Below are positions 10,608 to 22,430 of a stretch of 64,000 nt of DNA, in pieces. This stretch comes from Neoceratodus forsteri (Eukaryota; Chordata; Ceratodontiformes; Ceratodontidae): contig CM028131.1 of assembly GCA_016271365.2 (NCBI GenBank), positions 284,020,001 to 284,084,000 on the forward strand. Reading direction: 5' to 3'. Every line of letters begins with the position of its first letter. Positions within the stretch are counted from its first letter, which is position 1. The notes under the pieces were generated by a model. The model searched no databases and was not told where the DNA came from. It saw only the letters and a program-made list of their open reading frames with translations. Made by a program: the position numbers and the translations under genes.

Positions 10608-11765
10608 AGAAACTGAGTGGGATGGGGCAGGCCCATTGATGGTCAGATGGATCAGAAACTGGCTTGCTGGGCACACTCAGAAGGTAGTGGTCAGTGGGAG
10701 GTCTCTGCGTCTCCTAGGGGGTCATTATTGGGGTGCCTAAGGGCTTGGTTCTGGGGCTGCTCCTATTTAATGCCTACATCTCTGATATCAGGGAAGGTAT
10801 CAGGTGTGAGATGAGTCTCTTTGTGGATGATTCCAAGCTGGGTGCAGTGGTTGAGGTGGAGGAGGGGAGGTTGGCCCTGCAAAGGGACCTGGACACCCTG
10901 GATAGATGGGCCTGCACCTGGAAATGAAATTTTAACTCCTCCAAGTGCAAGGTGTTACATCTTGGGCGGGGAAATCCCAAACATGAGTACACCCTGGGAG
11001 GGGAGTTAAAGGCCATGGCAGGGGAGAAAGGCCTGGGGGTCCTGGTGGATGTCAACATGAATAATTCTGAGCAGTGCAGGAGGGTGGCAGTAAAGACAAA
11101 CAGGATGCTGGGCTGCATCACAAGGGGGATTACCTCAAGGAGCAGGGAAGTGATTCTGCTGCTGTACAATGGCCTGGTTAGACCTCATCTTGAGTACTGT
11201 GTGCAGTACCAGAGGCTGAACAGGAGGACATCCAGCTCCTGGAAAGAGTTCACAGGAGAGCAACCAAAATGATCCAGGGTCTAGGGAGTTGACATATGAG
11301 GAGAGAATAGATGAGCTCGACCTGTTCTCGCTGGAGGAGAAAGGGACCGGGAGGACATGATTGAGGTCTTCAAGTACCTCAAGGAATCAATAGGTAAATC
11401 AGGATGGGTTCTTTAGGCTAAAGAGGGTGGAATCACCAGAAGACATAGTTGGAAGCTCAAGGTAGAAGGATGAGGGGAAAGAAGGAGGAGGTATTTCACT
11501 GAGAGAGTGGTGGAACTGTGGAATGCTGCCCGTGAGCTGGTTTTGGCTTCTATGGTGGAGGGTTTCAAGAGAGGTGGGACAAGTATAGAAGGATGAAACA
11601 GAGGTTGGCTTGCCCCCGGGGGGGCTGGGATGAAGGTAAGGAGAAACAGGGATAGGAGAAGGGAGGATGGCTTCAGTGCCTACCCAGGGTTCTGAGGCAC
11701 AAACAGACTCGATAGACCATAAGGCCTAATCTGCTGGTGACTAGTATGTTAATATGTTAATATTT
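10608..11765 (+). mobile_element. CR1-B: 5'-truncated CR1 LINE fragment
   Basis: The + strand encodes the second half of a CR1 reverse transcriptase. VRWIRNWLAGHTQK-like wording (in changing frames) is followed by GVPKGLVLGLLLFNAYISDI, then LFVDDSKLGAVVE, the F-x-DD catalytic block with V for A. The CR1 C-terminal block KGLGVLVDVNMNNSEQC...RMLGCITRGITSRSREVILLLYN and RPHLEYCVQY comes next. It ends near 11765 in a short repeat (TATGTTAATATGTTAATATT), the typical CR1 3' end with no poly(A). Frameshifts make it dead. Confidence 0.9.
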
Positions 11766-11999
11766 GAAAAAATGCGAAAAAATGCATAAAAGTGGCCAAA
11801 GTCTGACAGAGAGGCCCAAAGGAAATAATTTAATAGATTATTTGTATAAAAAAGTGAAAGTAAAACTGCTAAATAAAAAAGCAATCAGTCACTTCTAGCC
11901 CCTTCATGGCTGGCCTATAATGGTGGCATATCCTGCTTGGGTCCATAACATGAGTGTTCTGGGAGAGATGGAGAGTGACAGTGTGAGAGAGAGAAAGAG

Positions 12000-12034
12000 A
12001 TGGGGGAGAGAAAGAGAGAGAGAGAGAGAGAGAT
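12000..12034. repeat. (GA)n-rich microsatellite
   Basis: GAGAGA runs just ahead of the tandem array. Confidence 0.85.
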
Positions 12035-12052
12035 GCAAATAGATGACACACG

Positions 12053-12890
12053 TCAAAGATTTATTTTGCCACTCTGCTGCCTTTGCCCTGTACACACAGT
12101 CACATTAAAGCCAGGAAAATACATTCTATTTGGGATTTCTGAGACTGTTACCTTTATCGTCAGCCCCCCTGCAGTCTCTCTCTCTCGCTCTCTTTCTCCC
12201 CACTCTGGACGCCACAAGTCAAAGATTTATTTTGCCACCCTGCTGCCCTTTCCCTGTACACACAGCCACACTGAAGCCAGGAAAAACAAAATGCATTCGG
12301 GATTTCTGGGACTGTTACATTTATCATGGGCCACCCTGCAATGTCTCTCTCTCCCCTCTGGACTTCACAGTCAAAGATTTATTTTGCCACCCTGCTGCCC
12401 TTGCCTTGTACACACAGCTGCAATGAAGCCAGGGAAAAAATTGGGGATTTTATGTAACTGTAAAATTTCTCTGGGACCCACAGTAGTCTCTTCCTCTCTC
12501 CTCTGGTTCCGGAATGGCACAAGTTAAAGATTTTGCCAGCCTGTCCTTTCTCCGTACACACAGCTACACTGTCTGAGGCCAAGAAAAGAATAAAGACTTT
12601 CATTTTTGGATTTTCTGTAACTGTAATCTCTCTTGGGCCCCCAGTAGTCTCTTCCTCTCATCTCTGGATCTGGAATGGCACAAGTCAAAGATTTTGCCAG
12701 CCTGCCCTTTTTGTACACACAGCTACAGTGTCTGAGGCCAAGAAAAGAAAAAAACTTTCATTTGGGATTTTCTGTAACTGTAATCTCTCTTGGGCTCCCG
12801 GTAGCCTCTCCCTCTCTCCTCTGGACCTGGAATTGCACAAGTCAAAGATTTTGCCAGCCTGCTCTCATACACAGTCAGTCACACAGTACA
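12053..12890. repeat. Tandem array, six units of about 152-166 bp
   Basis: Units begin with (G)TCAAAGATTT and occur at 12053, 12219, 12371, 12524 (one T variant), 12685 and 12842. Each contains a TTTTGCCA-CCTGC part, a TACACACAG part and a TGAGGCCA or TGAAGCCAGG part. The last three units are shorter in their first part and more alike, pointing to recent local duplication. Open frames crossing the array are by-products of the repeat. Confidence 0.85.
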
Positions 12891-13079
12891 GTATACTTTA
12901 CATCCCCGGCGGTCACCACTACCTCCCCAGTTCCGACTCCCCGAGTCCCCGACCCACCTTCACCCACCCCAATGATTGGAGTCTCTCCTCCTCACTTTCG
13001 GTTGTTGTTCCTTCCCCTTCCCACCTCAATTAATTTGTTTTCTTTCTGGTGGTGGTAGTTTTAAACTTTTCTTTTGGTT

Positions 13080-13330
13080 TTTGGTGCTTTTGTTCTCTCT
13101 GCTGTTGATCGCAATTCATCTCCTGCTTTTCTCTGGTCCTCCTCACTCTTCTGGGCTGCGTGGCACACTCAGCATGATTATATAGCATGAGTGCGTCACC
13201 TGACCTTCTGTTGTCTGATTGGATGCCGCTGGCCGCCTGTACATTCTGACAACATCCCCATGGCAACAGACAACAAAATCGTGGAAATGGCATCTCCACA
13301 GACCCGGAACCGGACTTCTATGATGAAGTC
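13080..13330 (-). promoter_or_regulatory. Promoter-like stretch inside the composite insert
   Basis: On the - strand a CCAATCAG box (near 13216-13223) lies about 40 bp upstream of a CTATATAATC box (near 13174-13183), with a GTGACGCAC element between them. This spacing is typical of a Pol II promoter. It lies inside a mobile insert, so it may be the U3 promoter of an unrecognised LTR. No transcript start can be shown from sequence alone. Confidence 0.3.
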
Positions 13331-13751
13331 TGTATTTATTCGGGTTTGTGGATTGCCGGTTTGATCCGGGGGTCTAGATCTCCTGCGGAACAGTCCGCCT
13401 AGCACCAAACAATATGAATGAGACCTTGATTATGCCCCTCATTCAAGCTTGATTTTTAAATCCTACAGCGGTTTCTCCTCCACCTTGCTAAGGTCACTGA
13501 CCCCTGTTCTAGTTGGCAAGGGGGCCGGGACCTCAGAGATGCTGCCCGATGGACCACAAAAACAGCGGTTGGCAGATCAAAGGTGCTTTTCATGTGTGCA
13601 TAAGTGCCAGCCAGCTCTAGAAAATGCTGGTGGCTCACAAACGTACTCCGTGAGCCCAGCATGGGCAAAAACAAATATGGGGCCCTGGAGGTGAACGGGA
13701 GAAAATGGGGGGACATTGGGGCAATTCAGGTAAGCCCCCGGGGGGGGTACA

Positions 13752-13763
13752 CTTCCCTCCCTT
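13752..13763 (-). promoter_or_regulatory. Gypsy-2 polypurine tract (AAGGGAGGGAAG)
   Basis: Twelve purines on the - strand directly before the TGTA start of the 3' LTR. The position and composition are those of the plus-strand primer of LTR retrotransposons. Confidence 0.85.
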
Positions 13764-14697
13764 GAATGCTTGGCTTCCACGCCAAGCCTAGGAACAAATT
13801 CTATAAAATGTGTAAGAATATAAACTGAAACATCAACACACAGTAACACTTTTAACTAAACACCTGGTTCCTATCTACGATACAGTAAACAAATCTGAAC
13901 ATAAAACTAATTCCAGTTCATAAGTACTTGCCCTTTACCTTGTTTCAGGCCACAGTATATGTGGCACCCACAACTCAGTATTAACCGTATTTCCACACAT
14001 TCTTTTTCCATTTCCCCCAGTTATTCTCCTTCACCTCCCTTTTTGTCTTTGGGCCACCTTACCCCCTGACCTGGGGAGTTTAGCACTAACCAGGCATACA
14101 AATACCTTTCTTATAGTTCTCGCAGTTCTTCCTGACCTCCTCTGGGTTTCCTGAACCTCAGAACTAGTGCCTACATCCTATTCAGAGGCTGAGTCCACTT
14201 CACTATCACCCAGGCCTGTGCCTTTCTCCTCTTCAGCTGGGGCAGGACTTCATACCACTACCTCATCCTCCCCTCTGGTCTAGTGGGACCATCCTGAGGC
14301 CATTGAAGACCCAGTTAGACCAGTATTCCAAAATCCAGTGGGCCCTCAAGGGCGCTTCTTCAGAGAGCTGCTCTGATACCACTCAACCGGCTCAGCCAGA
14401 CTAGTTTTCAAGTCCAGAGTGGTCCCCCGAGGTGCGTGAGTTGGAGCAGCCACCCCATTTTCACCCTGTCCCCTATTCATGGCCACATATACAGAATTAG
14501 GGGTAGTCCCTCGAAACAGCCTAGCTAACTTGGGGGTAGGGTTGAAATCCCTGGGAGTACCTATAGTTTCCCCCTCCGATTCCTCTTCCTCCTCCTCCTC
14601 CTCAGATACCCCTTTACCTGGGCAGGTCCAGCCCCCATAGTGTCACTACTCTCATACCTCTGTCTTCTGCGTGCAGCAGCTCAAGTGGCTGGGGATA
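13764..14697 (-). other. Gypsy-2 3' internal region, acidic pol tail
   Basis: The - strand encodes an acidic tail with a run of Glu codons (CCTCCTCCTCCTCCTC on +, near 14577-14603). No envelope gene is seen. The rest is eroded. Confidence 0.5.
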
Positions 14698-16025
14698 TAG
14701 AAACATAGAAACATGGAATTTGATGGCAGATAAGGACCACTTGGCCCACCCAGTCTCCCCATTTCCCTACTTAATGGATAAGCTGCAGATCCTAGTTAAC
14801 CAGCAGCCTACTTTTCTACCCCACCCCTAGAATTGTCTTATGACTGTCCCATGCACGTGTGAATTCCACCACTGTTTGAGTTCCACAACCTCCTCCGGAA
14901 GGCCGTCCCATGCATCCACAACCCTCTCTGTGAAAAAATACTTCCTTACATTACCTCTGAGCTGCCCCCCATCTTTAAATTGTGCCCCTTGTTCTTGCAC
15001 ACTTTTTTCTGAAAGTTGCTACCCTTTGGACTTTGTTGATTCCTTGAGTACTTGAAAGTTTCTATCATGTCCCCCCTCTCCCTCCTTTCCTCGAGGCTAT
15101 ACCTATTAAGCTCCTAAGTCTCTCTTCATATGTCTTTCGGTTGAGATCCTGCACCATTTTAGTTGCCCTCCCTGGACAGCTTTCATCCTGTCTATGTCTT
15201 GTGGAGATTGGGTCTCACGAACTGCACACAGTACTCCAGATGTGGTCTCACCAGCTGTCTGTACAGAGGGATAATAACTTCCTGTTTTCTACTGGTGATG
15301 CCTCTCCCTATGCATCCCAGTATTCCCCAGCCCTCCTTACTGCCCTCTCACATTGCTTGCCCACCTTTAGGTCATCTGATATGACTACCCCAGGTCCCTT
15401 TCCATTTTTGTTGTTGTTAGTATCTCACCCCCCATTGTGTACTCTTCCCCTGGGTTTTTGTTTCCCAGGTGCATTACCTAGCACTTCTTAGTATTGAATC
15501 TAAGCTGCCATAAATGTGACTATTCCTCTAACCTTGCCAAGTCCCTTCTCATCCTTTCCACCCCACCTTGTGCATCAACTCTGTTGCAGATCTTAGTGTC
15601 ATCTGCAAAGAGACATACTTTTCTTCCAGTCCTCTGCAATGTAAGCTTATAAAGACATTGAGAGGACCCAGTCTAATACTGAACCCTGCGGTACCCCACT
15701 AGTAACCCCCCTTTCTTCAGAGTGGACTCCATTTACTATTACCCTCTGTGTCCTATTCTCCAGCCAATTCTTTACCCAGGCTATCATCTTGGGACCCACT
15801 CCCAGGCTGGCTAACTTGTATATTAATCTTTTGTGTGGGACTGTGTCAAATGCCTTGCTAAAGTCTAGGTAGGCCATGTCCACAGCCCCTCCCGATCTAC
15901 TACTTTGGTCACCCAGTCAAAGAAATCTATTAGATTCATCTGGCATGACCTTCCGCTGTGAATCCATGCCTTGGGTCCTGTGTCCCTCTGGTCTCTAGGT
16001 ACTCGAGAATTCTTTCCTTCAGATG
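14698..16025 (-). mobile_element. CR1-C: CR1 LINE fragment inserted in Gypsy-2
   Basis: The - strand encodes the CR1 RT from ERILEYLETRG (near 16010) through NLIDFFDWVTK, AYLDFSKAFDTVPHKRL, LASLGVGPKMIAWVKNWLENRTQRV and GVTSGVPQGSVL, then LFADDTKI near 15605-15630 with both catalytic aspartates, to the C-terminal RPHLEY region. Its 3' end is the GGCAGATAAGGACCACTTGG stretch near 14725 with AAACATAGAAACATAG beyond it. Of the CR1 copies here this one has the best preserved RT blocks, but frameshifts are present. It interrupts the C-terminal end of the Gypsy-2 pol. Confidence 0.92.
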
Positions 16026-18095
16026 TAGGAGGGTCTTCCAAATCAATCTCGGCATCCACTACTCTGTCTCCGATGGGAAGCAAGTGGTTCCGATGTATCA
16101 CTTTGTCTTTGTGTCCTCGAATCTCTCCTTCTGGACAGAGTTTATATACAGGTAGTTCTCCCAATTTTTCCAACACTACATACTGGGTACTTCCCCACCA
16201 GTGATGTTATGTTTTCCAGGTATGCCCAAGCTCCAAAGTAACACTCTGTCACCTGGCTTCAGATCCTGAGCCCGCACCTTTCTGTCATACCTTTGTGGGC
16301 CTGGTTTCATTTTGTGAACACCTCTGAGGCAAGGCGATAAGCGTCATCCAGTTGCTGCTTTAACTTCCTCATGTACTGTAAGTAGTCATCCACCCTGAGG
16401 CCATTAGCCGACACCTTAAAGCCTGGGTCAACAGGCAAGCAAGCTTCTCCCGAACATGAGCTGGTAGGAAGAGAACCCTGTGGCATCGTTCTGAGCACAT
16501 TTATAGGTGTGGACCAGAGTGCTAACCTGTTGACTCCAGGTATGCTTGTTTTGGGGATCCAAGGTGCCCAACATATCTAGAAGGGTTCGGTTGAATCTCT
16601 CAGGCTGAGGGTTACCTTGGGGACGGTAAGGTGTAGTCTGAGATTTTCTAATGCCCAACAACTACAGAAGTTCTTTTATAAGTTGGCACTCAAAATCTCG
16701 CCCCTGGTCTGACTGGATTCTCTGGGGGACTCCGTAGTGCACAAAACACTTCTCCACTAATACTTTTGCCACTGTAGATGCTTTCTGATCTTTGGTAGGG
16801 TATGCTTGGGCATGCTTGGTAAAATGATCGGTGACCACCAAGATGTTAGAAATGCTGCAGGAGTCTGGTTCAAAATGAGGAAGTCAATACAAACTAGCTC
16901 CATGGGGCGTATGTTGACTGGGGGGGGCAGCCTTCTGGAGAAGTGCCTTCCTTTGTATACATCTCCGGCAACTCCTGCAGTAGGTTTCCACATTGGTTCC
17001 CATCTTCAGCCAGTAAAACCTGCTTTTCACTAAGTCCAGGGTGCGTTCTGGACCCAGATGACCCATATTGTCATGTAATGCCTTTAACACTGTCTTTATG
17101 TGCCGTTCCGGTAACACCAACTGCTCACGGGGTGCCCCCTGTTGATCTTGAGTCTCCTGGTAGAGTAGCCCTTTTTTCAACTGTAGTTTTGGCCACTCTC
17201 ACAACAGTAGTTTAGCTGAAGGATAAACAGTATCCACTTGTGTCTGATCTCTTTTGTGTTGCAGCACTTGGATTATCTCCCCTGTGATAGGACTGGCTCT
17301 CTGCTCCATCTTCAAGTCCTGGGTGGTCAACTGCGGTAGAGACCTCACATCCAGAGTAGCTAGATGGCAGTAAGTGACAGGGATACAACTTTCTGATGCT
17401 CCCAAACAGTCCACCAGGTGGGAAACATCTTCTGCAGGGGGAAGTTCTTCGCCATCTAACTTTTTACATAAGGTCTTCACTGCTTGATTGGATATTCTTT
17501 CCCAACTGGAGTGTTCAGCTGTATAGGCCGGGGGGGGGCATCTGGACAGAGCATCGGCATCCACATGGTTCAAACCAGGGAGATATTCTACACAGTAATC
17601 ATAGGTGGACAATGCTGACAACCACCTATGACTAGCTGCATCCAATTTAGCTGTGGTCTGCACATAAGTAAGCAGATTGTTGTCAGTCTTCACAGGGATT
17701 TTTACCCCATACAGGTAGTCATGGATTTGGTCCACAATAGCCCATTTTAATGCTAAAAATTCTACTTTGTGGACCGGGTATCTTCGCTCTGACTAGTTCA
17801 GACTCCGGCTTGCATAGGCCACTGGGTGCAGACCCTCAGGGTATTCTTGGTACATCACCACCACCAGGCCGCTAAAGTTTGCATCAGTATGGAGGACATA
17901 GGGTTTCTGCAGGTCAGCATAAGCAAGTACCGGAGCGTGAGTTAAGCAACAGATAATATCTCCAAATGCCCAGTCACACTCCTCAGTCCACCAGGGCCGA
18001 AAGGTTCTGACAGTCAAAAGTTGTTAGGTTGGTCTAATTTGGCTCCGGCAATGAGGCCTTCTTGCTCTTATTGGCTGGAGGGTACTCCTGTAATA

Positions 18096-18315
18096 AGTTT
18101 TGTTTGTTTGTTTGTTTATTCATAAAGGTTTAAACCATTGAGTTAAAAACTCATTCACAATGGTGACCTTACATATTCATACAAAACAGTTACAATAAAT
18201 TGCATTCAAATAAATACAACAATTTATAACAATCACAATGTTTACTCAGGGATAACAAAAGTTCAGAAAGGGTTGGACTACCCTGTGTAGTCTTTCACGA
18301 ATCTTCAATAATACC
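18096..18315 (-). mobile_element. LINE 3'-end fragment inside Gypsy-2 pol
   Basis: The block starts with a (TTTG)n run (18101-18117) and TTTATTCATAAAGGTTTAAACCATTGAG. This resembles the start of the LINE-B 3' end at 47813 (TTTATTTAACCAGACGATCACCATTGAG). It separates RT from RNase H in Gypsy-2, where Gypsy-1 is continuous. Sequence similar to AATAA flanks both sides. It is a short 5'-truncated insertion with no coding part. Confidence 0.65.
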
Positions 18316-18606
18316 TGCAGAAGCCAAGCAGGCATTGGAGTTCTTTCAAGGTCCAGGGATTAGGCCAGGTGGTAAGGGCTTCAACTTTACTGGGATCAGT
18401 CTGGATGGCCTTTGCAGAGACTATATGCCCAACATACTTAACTGAGGCCTGGAAGAACTGACACTTATTGATGGACACTTCAGACCAGACTCCTCCAGGA
18501 GGTCCAGGACCTTGAGTAACTGGGCTTCATGTTCCTCCAGAGTGTTCCCAAATACAATAATATCATCCAGGTATACCAGGTACTCCAGTAAGTTCATACC
18601 CCCCCA

Positions 18607-20195
18607 CATGGGAGGGTTTGAAGGCACTGAGGGTGGACAAGGCGCCAGGCCCTGATGGCATCCACCCCAGGGTACTGAAGGAGCTGGCAGAGGTCCTTGC
18701 AGGACCTTTGGCAGACCTATTTAATGCCTCACTACATTCGGGGTGTGTACCTCAGGACTGGAGGATGGCTCATGTGGTGCCCCTCCACAAGAGTGGCCCC
18801 AAGGATAAACCGGGAAACTACAGACCAGTGAGCCTCACATCCATCGTGGGTAAGCTAATGGAGACTATCCTGAAGGAGAGGCTGGTGGCCCTCCTAGAGG
18901 CCAAAGGACTACAGGACAGCAGACAACATGGCTTCATATGGGGCAGATCCTGCCAAACCAACCTGGTGGAGTTCTATGACTGGGTAACTAGGCAACTGGA
19001 CAGGGGCCATGCAGTGGCTGTCCTGTATCTGGACTTCAGTAAGGCATTCGACTCGGTGCCGCATGGAAGGCTGGGAAGTAAGTTAGTAGGCACAGGGGCG
19101 GGTGCAAAGCTGGTGAGATGGGTAGGAAACTGGCTTCAGGGAAGGCAACAGAGGGTGGTGGTGGGGGGCTCACACCAAGGGTAGTGACGGCGGTGTTCCA
19201 CAGGGCCCGGTGTTGGGACCAGTATTGTTTGGGATATTCATTGCAGATATATCATGGGACATCAAGAGCAAGATCAGTCTGTTTGCTGATGATACCAAGG
19301 TAGGAGCGGTGGTGGAAGACCTAGGGGGATGGCAGGGATTGCAGGATGATCTGGCAAAGCTTGAAACCTGGTCAGACACCTGGTAACTGGGGTTTAATGC
19401 CAAAAAGTGCAAGGTGCTGCATTGTGGGATAAAGAACCCAAGGAGGAGTTACCAACTGGGGGAGTGCAGCTAGCCCAGACAGAAGAGGAGAAGGATCTGG
19501 GGGTGCTCATTACAGGGTCAATGAACAACTTGGCTCAATGTAGGAAGGCAGCTGCAAAGGCCAACAAAATGTTGGGTTGTATTGCAAGGGGTATATCCTC
19601 GAGGAGGGGAGGTGATTCTGCCACTGTATAGGTCATTAGTTAGACCACATCTGGAGTACTGCATGCAGTACTGGCACCTGTATCTGAAGAGGGGCATTAA
19701 GTTACTGGAGGGGATGCTGCGCAGGGCGACAAAGATGATCAAGATGCTGGGGGACTTATCATACAAGAGGAGGTTGAGGGAGTTGAACATGTACTCACTG
19801 GAGGAGAGGAGGGACAGGGGGGACATGATTGAAACCTTTAAATACATGAAAGGAATAAACAAGACAGGTACAGAGGGGCTGTTCAAAGTAAGGGTGGGGA
19901 GGGACACCAGGGCCATGATATGAGACTGGAGGAGAAAGGTTCAGGAGGGAGATGAGGAGACACTTTTTACAGAGAGGTGGTGGCTGGGTGGAATCGTTAC
20001 CAGAAGTGGTATCCAGTAGAACAGTGGACTGCTTCAAAGGGATGGGACAGGACAAGGGGATGGTTAATGAAGGGAAGGGTGGAAGGGAAGGGAAGCTGCA
20101 GAATAAGGGGTGCTAGCTGTACATTTGAGCAGACTTGATAGACCTCTAGGCCTTTATCTGCTGGCAAATTTCATATGTTCGTATGTTTGTATATT
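18607..20195 (+). mobile_element. CR1-D: CR1 LINE fragment splitting Gypsy-2 RT
   Basis: This carries the longest intact CR1 stretch in the window, 188 residues (18618-19184): RVDKAPGPDGIHPRVLKELA, DWRMAHVVPLHKSGPKDKPGNYRPVSL, QHGF, NLVEFYDWVTRQLDRG, VLYLDFSKAFDSVPHGRL and VRWVGNWLQGRQQRV. After a frame change come LFADDTKVGAVVED (near 19278) with both catalytic aspartates, LGVLITGSMNNLAQCRKAAAKANKMLGCIARGI, RPHLEYCMQYW and ERRDRGDMIETFKYMKGINK. It ends in ATATGTTCGTATGTTTGTAT, a CR1-type short-repeat tail. The N-terminal endonuclease is missing, as usual for truncated copies. Confidence 0.93.
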
Positions 20196-22121
20196 TCTCC
20201 ATCAAATGCTGAAACATGGCAGGGGCACCCGAAATCCCCTGCTGCATCTGGATAAATTCATAGAATCCAAGTGGGCATATAAAGGCTGTCTTTTCCCGAT
20301 CCTGTGGGGCCATAGGGATCTGATAGTAGCCACTCCTCAAATCCAGGACCGAGAACCACTGGCTGCCATTTAAATAGTCTAGTGCATCCTGTATTCTGGG
20401 CAAGGTGTATTGATCCAGCACAGTTCACTTGTTCAAAGTGCGGTAGTCCATGCACATCTGGATAGCTCTACTTTTTTTCCTTACTGTGACAATAGGAGAC
20501 ACATAGGGGCTCCTCGACTCTTGGATGATTCCTGCAGTCATCATCTCCTGGAGGTGCCACCTAACATCATCTATGTCAGCTGGGGCAAGCCGCCTGGATC
20601 TGTTTCTGAAGGGTTCATCGGTGAGCCTTATATGATGTTGTTCCCCGGTCACACATCCAACATCCCACTCATGCAGGAAAAATACCTTTGTTCTGGCTGC
20701 CAGCTTCTCTTGAACTCAGTCTTTCCACCCCTCCAGAATGGGGAGTCACTCAAATCAAATAGTGCAGGATCAATTCTGTTAGAGGCTCCTTTCATTGTAG
20801 CGGGTTGCACTGTCATATCTGCACAGTAGACCCTTGCAGGTCTGACCTCTTCTCACAATCCACCTCTTTATTCATAATGTTCCTCACATGTGCTTGTGCC
20901 GTAGGATACTCGGCTTCACCAACAGCCCCACTGGTAGCCCATGTTCCTCAGGGGCATCCAACATCAGGGTTTAATTCCTTTACATCCTTTTTCAATCTCA
21001 CTACACCACTGATGTTACACTCCGCCAGGTAGCAACGATTTGTCTCCATCTCTCCGCCATACTATTGCTACAGATTCATCCGGCTCTTTCAGAGTTCCCC
21101 TTTCCTCTTGTAAGCCTCTTGGATCATTAGTGAAGGGCCACTTCTACCTTTCCTCTCAGCTTCACAGGTCTGACACAGTTGGGCTTAGATGTCCTAACAT
21201 GTGTGCATTTGTGCACACCAGCACAGGCACTCCATCATGTATTCCAGACTCAGGTCAAATCAGCGCCATGGTTTCGACTGCTTCCCCCACACCAGCCATC
21301 CTTTGTTGGAAAAGCCATCCATACCTTGATGTACCTGAGGTAGGGATAGGATTTTTCACTGAGACCCACACATGTAGTCCTTCTAATGACTGCAGTTCTA
21401 TGTGGGACAAACACTTGTCATACCAGGACTTAAAATGATGGTAACTTGGGAACCACTATCCAAAACACCTGGAGTGGTAATCCCATTGATGGTGACAGTA
21501 GTTTCGGCTGACGACCCCACCAACTTTCACAAGTCGATCGATGCTGGTGCAGTGGCTTTGGCTGCAGAAGTTCTCACATGAGCTATGGAGCTGGACCTGC
21601 TAGGGGCCCCAGTGCACCCTTACTGGGCCCTCTGGAGTTTCCCCTGGTTGTGATCTGGTTCTCAGGGGGCCTATTTCAAACTATGGCAGCATTCGCTGGC
21701 ATCCTGCATCCTTCCTTATATGACCCTCCTGCCCACAATGATGACAAATGATGCCTTCCTGTATTGTTGTCAGCTGGGCACAGTGGGGAATGTCCCTGTG
21801 ATCTCCACTGGAGCTCTAAGGGTTACTGGTTCCCATTCAGGGGCCCTTTCACTAGTCATGACCATGGCCAGCATTCCCCCCTTCTCTAATGCAGTTACCT
21901 TCCTAATCAGCTCGTCCATCTGAGCTTTAAACACAACTTTCACAGAGGGAGCTGGTGCCGGGGGCCCAGCACCGAAGGTTGAGGGGCCTGTACTAGGAAT
22001 CATCCCACCTGCCCCTTGCGGGTCAGCTAACTCTGGACTCACAGACAGTTTGGCCAATGTAAGCACATCTTTGCACTCCCTCAGTAGGGTCTTCATTTCC
22101 TGTATTTCACCAGGTGGCATC

Positions 22122-22142
22122 TCTCTCTCTCTCTCTCTCTAT
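22122..22142. repeat. (TC)n microsatellite in gag
   Basis: CTCTCT run of about 20 bp next to the end of a gag open stretch. Confidence 0.85.
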
Positions 22143-22240
22143 CTGGGTAACAGCCATTGAGGCTCTCTGCACCCCCCATTGCCCTTACTCCTCTTCTGAC
22201 TCCCTGACTTCCCACACCAATGCCCAGTAGGGGAAAGGGA

Positions 22241-22430
22241 AAGGGAACATTGTTTAACCAGGAGTAGCACACTAAGCCAAAGCTTGTTTCCAGATGCAAC
22301 CTGGGAGCACAAGGAAGTTAAGTGACTTGCTCAGGATCACACAGTATGCACCTAGGTGGCTGTGGGATTCAAACCCAGGTTTCCAGATCTGCAGCTCATA
22401 GCCTTAACTCAGTGCACTATACTGCCTCCT
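22241..22430 (-). mobile_element. MIR-like tRNA-derived SINE inserted in Gypsy-2 gag
   Basis: On the - strand: a GGCAGTATAGTGCACTGAGTT head (A box), then CCTGGGTTTGAATCC (B box, 22367-22381), then TGTGTGATCCTGAGCAAGTC and ACTTAACTTCC. This is the body pattern of MIR/CORE SINEs. The 3' part (22249-22310) closely matches the 3' end of LINE-C (26772-26833). Candidate target duplications are AGGGGAAAGGG (left, near 22229) and AGGGAGAGGG (right, 22431). It breaks the gag reading frame. Confidence 0.8.

Larger units (their letters stand above)
10492..13410. mobile_element. Unclassified composite insert in LTR-B, 5-bp AATAT duplication
   Basis: This block is absent from the other LTR-B copy. It lies between AATAT at 10487-10491 and AATAT at 13411-13415. 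Its ends carry a weak inverted match (GCTAGGAGAACT near 10496, and AGTCCGCCTAGC near 13392-13403, which reads GCTAGGCGGACT on the other strand). It contains a CR1 fragment (10608-11765), a six-unit tandem array (12053-12890) and a promoter-like stretch (about 13080-13330). It may be a DNA transposon or an LTR-type element that later received the CR1. I cannot assign a family. Confidence 0.5.
7791..13751 (-). repeat. LTR-B, 3' LTR of Gypsy-2, interrupted by two insertions
   Basis: On the - strand it starts TGTACCCCCC at 13751 and ends GCTACA at 7791. It aligns along its length with the 5' LTR at 23431-26750: the segments near 7805-8550, 8810-9290, 9950-10480 and 13430-13750 each have an obvious partner there. 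Two blocks have no partner: a long SINE (9298-9931) and a composite insert (10492-13410). Both sit between short duplications. Without them the LTR is about 2.39 kb. Confidence 0.9.
16026..21540 (-). pseudogene. Gypsy-2 pol remnant (protease, RT, RNase H, integrase), split by insertions
   Basis: Read from right to left. Protease VLDSGSQVTI is near 21460-21490. RT starts near 20650 (RRLAPADIDDVRWHLQEM, then MCMDYRTLN, FSVLDLRSGYYQIPM, CPLGFYEF, ISGAPAMFQHLME). CR1-D then splits it before LVYLDDIIVFGNTLEEHE (18500-18590). A LINE tail splits the connection region (18096-18315). RNase H shows VLHTDANFSG, PVAYASRSLN, DQIHDYLYG, TDNNLLTYV and ALSTYDYCVEYLPGLNHVDADALSR. Integrase shows an intact-looking H2C2 finger (HDNMGHLG..., CRSCRRC), ELVCIDFL, and TTPYRPQGNPQPERFNRTLLDML. 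The tail ends with HRNHLLPIGD. It is better preserved than Gypsy-1 but carries stops and frame changes. Confidence 0.9.

Noticed and set aside
12000..13058. Coding sequence in the 175-, 166- and 127-residue open frames
   Set aside because: They are made of the six-unit tandem array; similar peptides recur in different frames.
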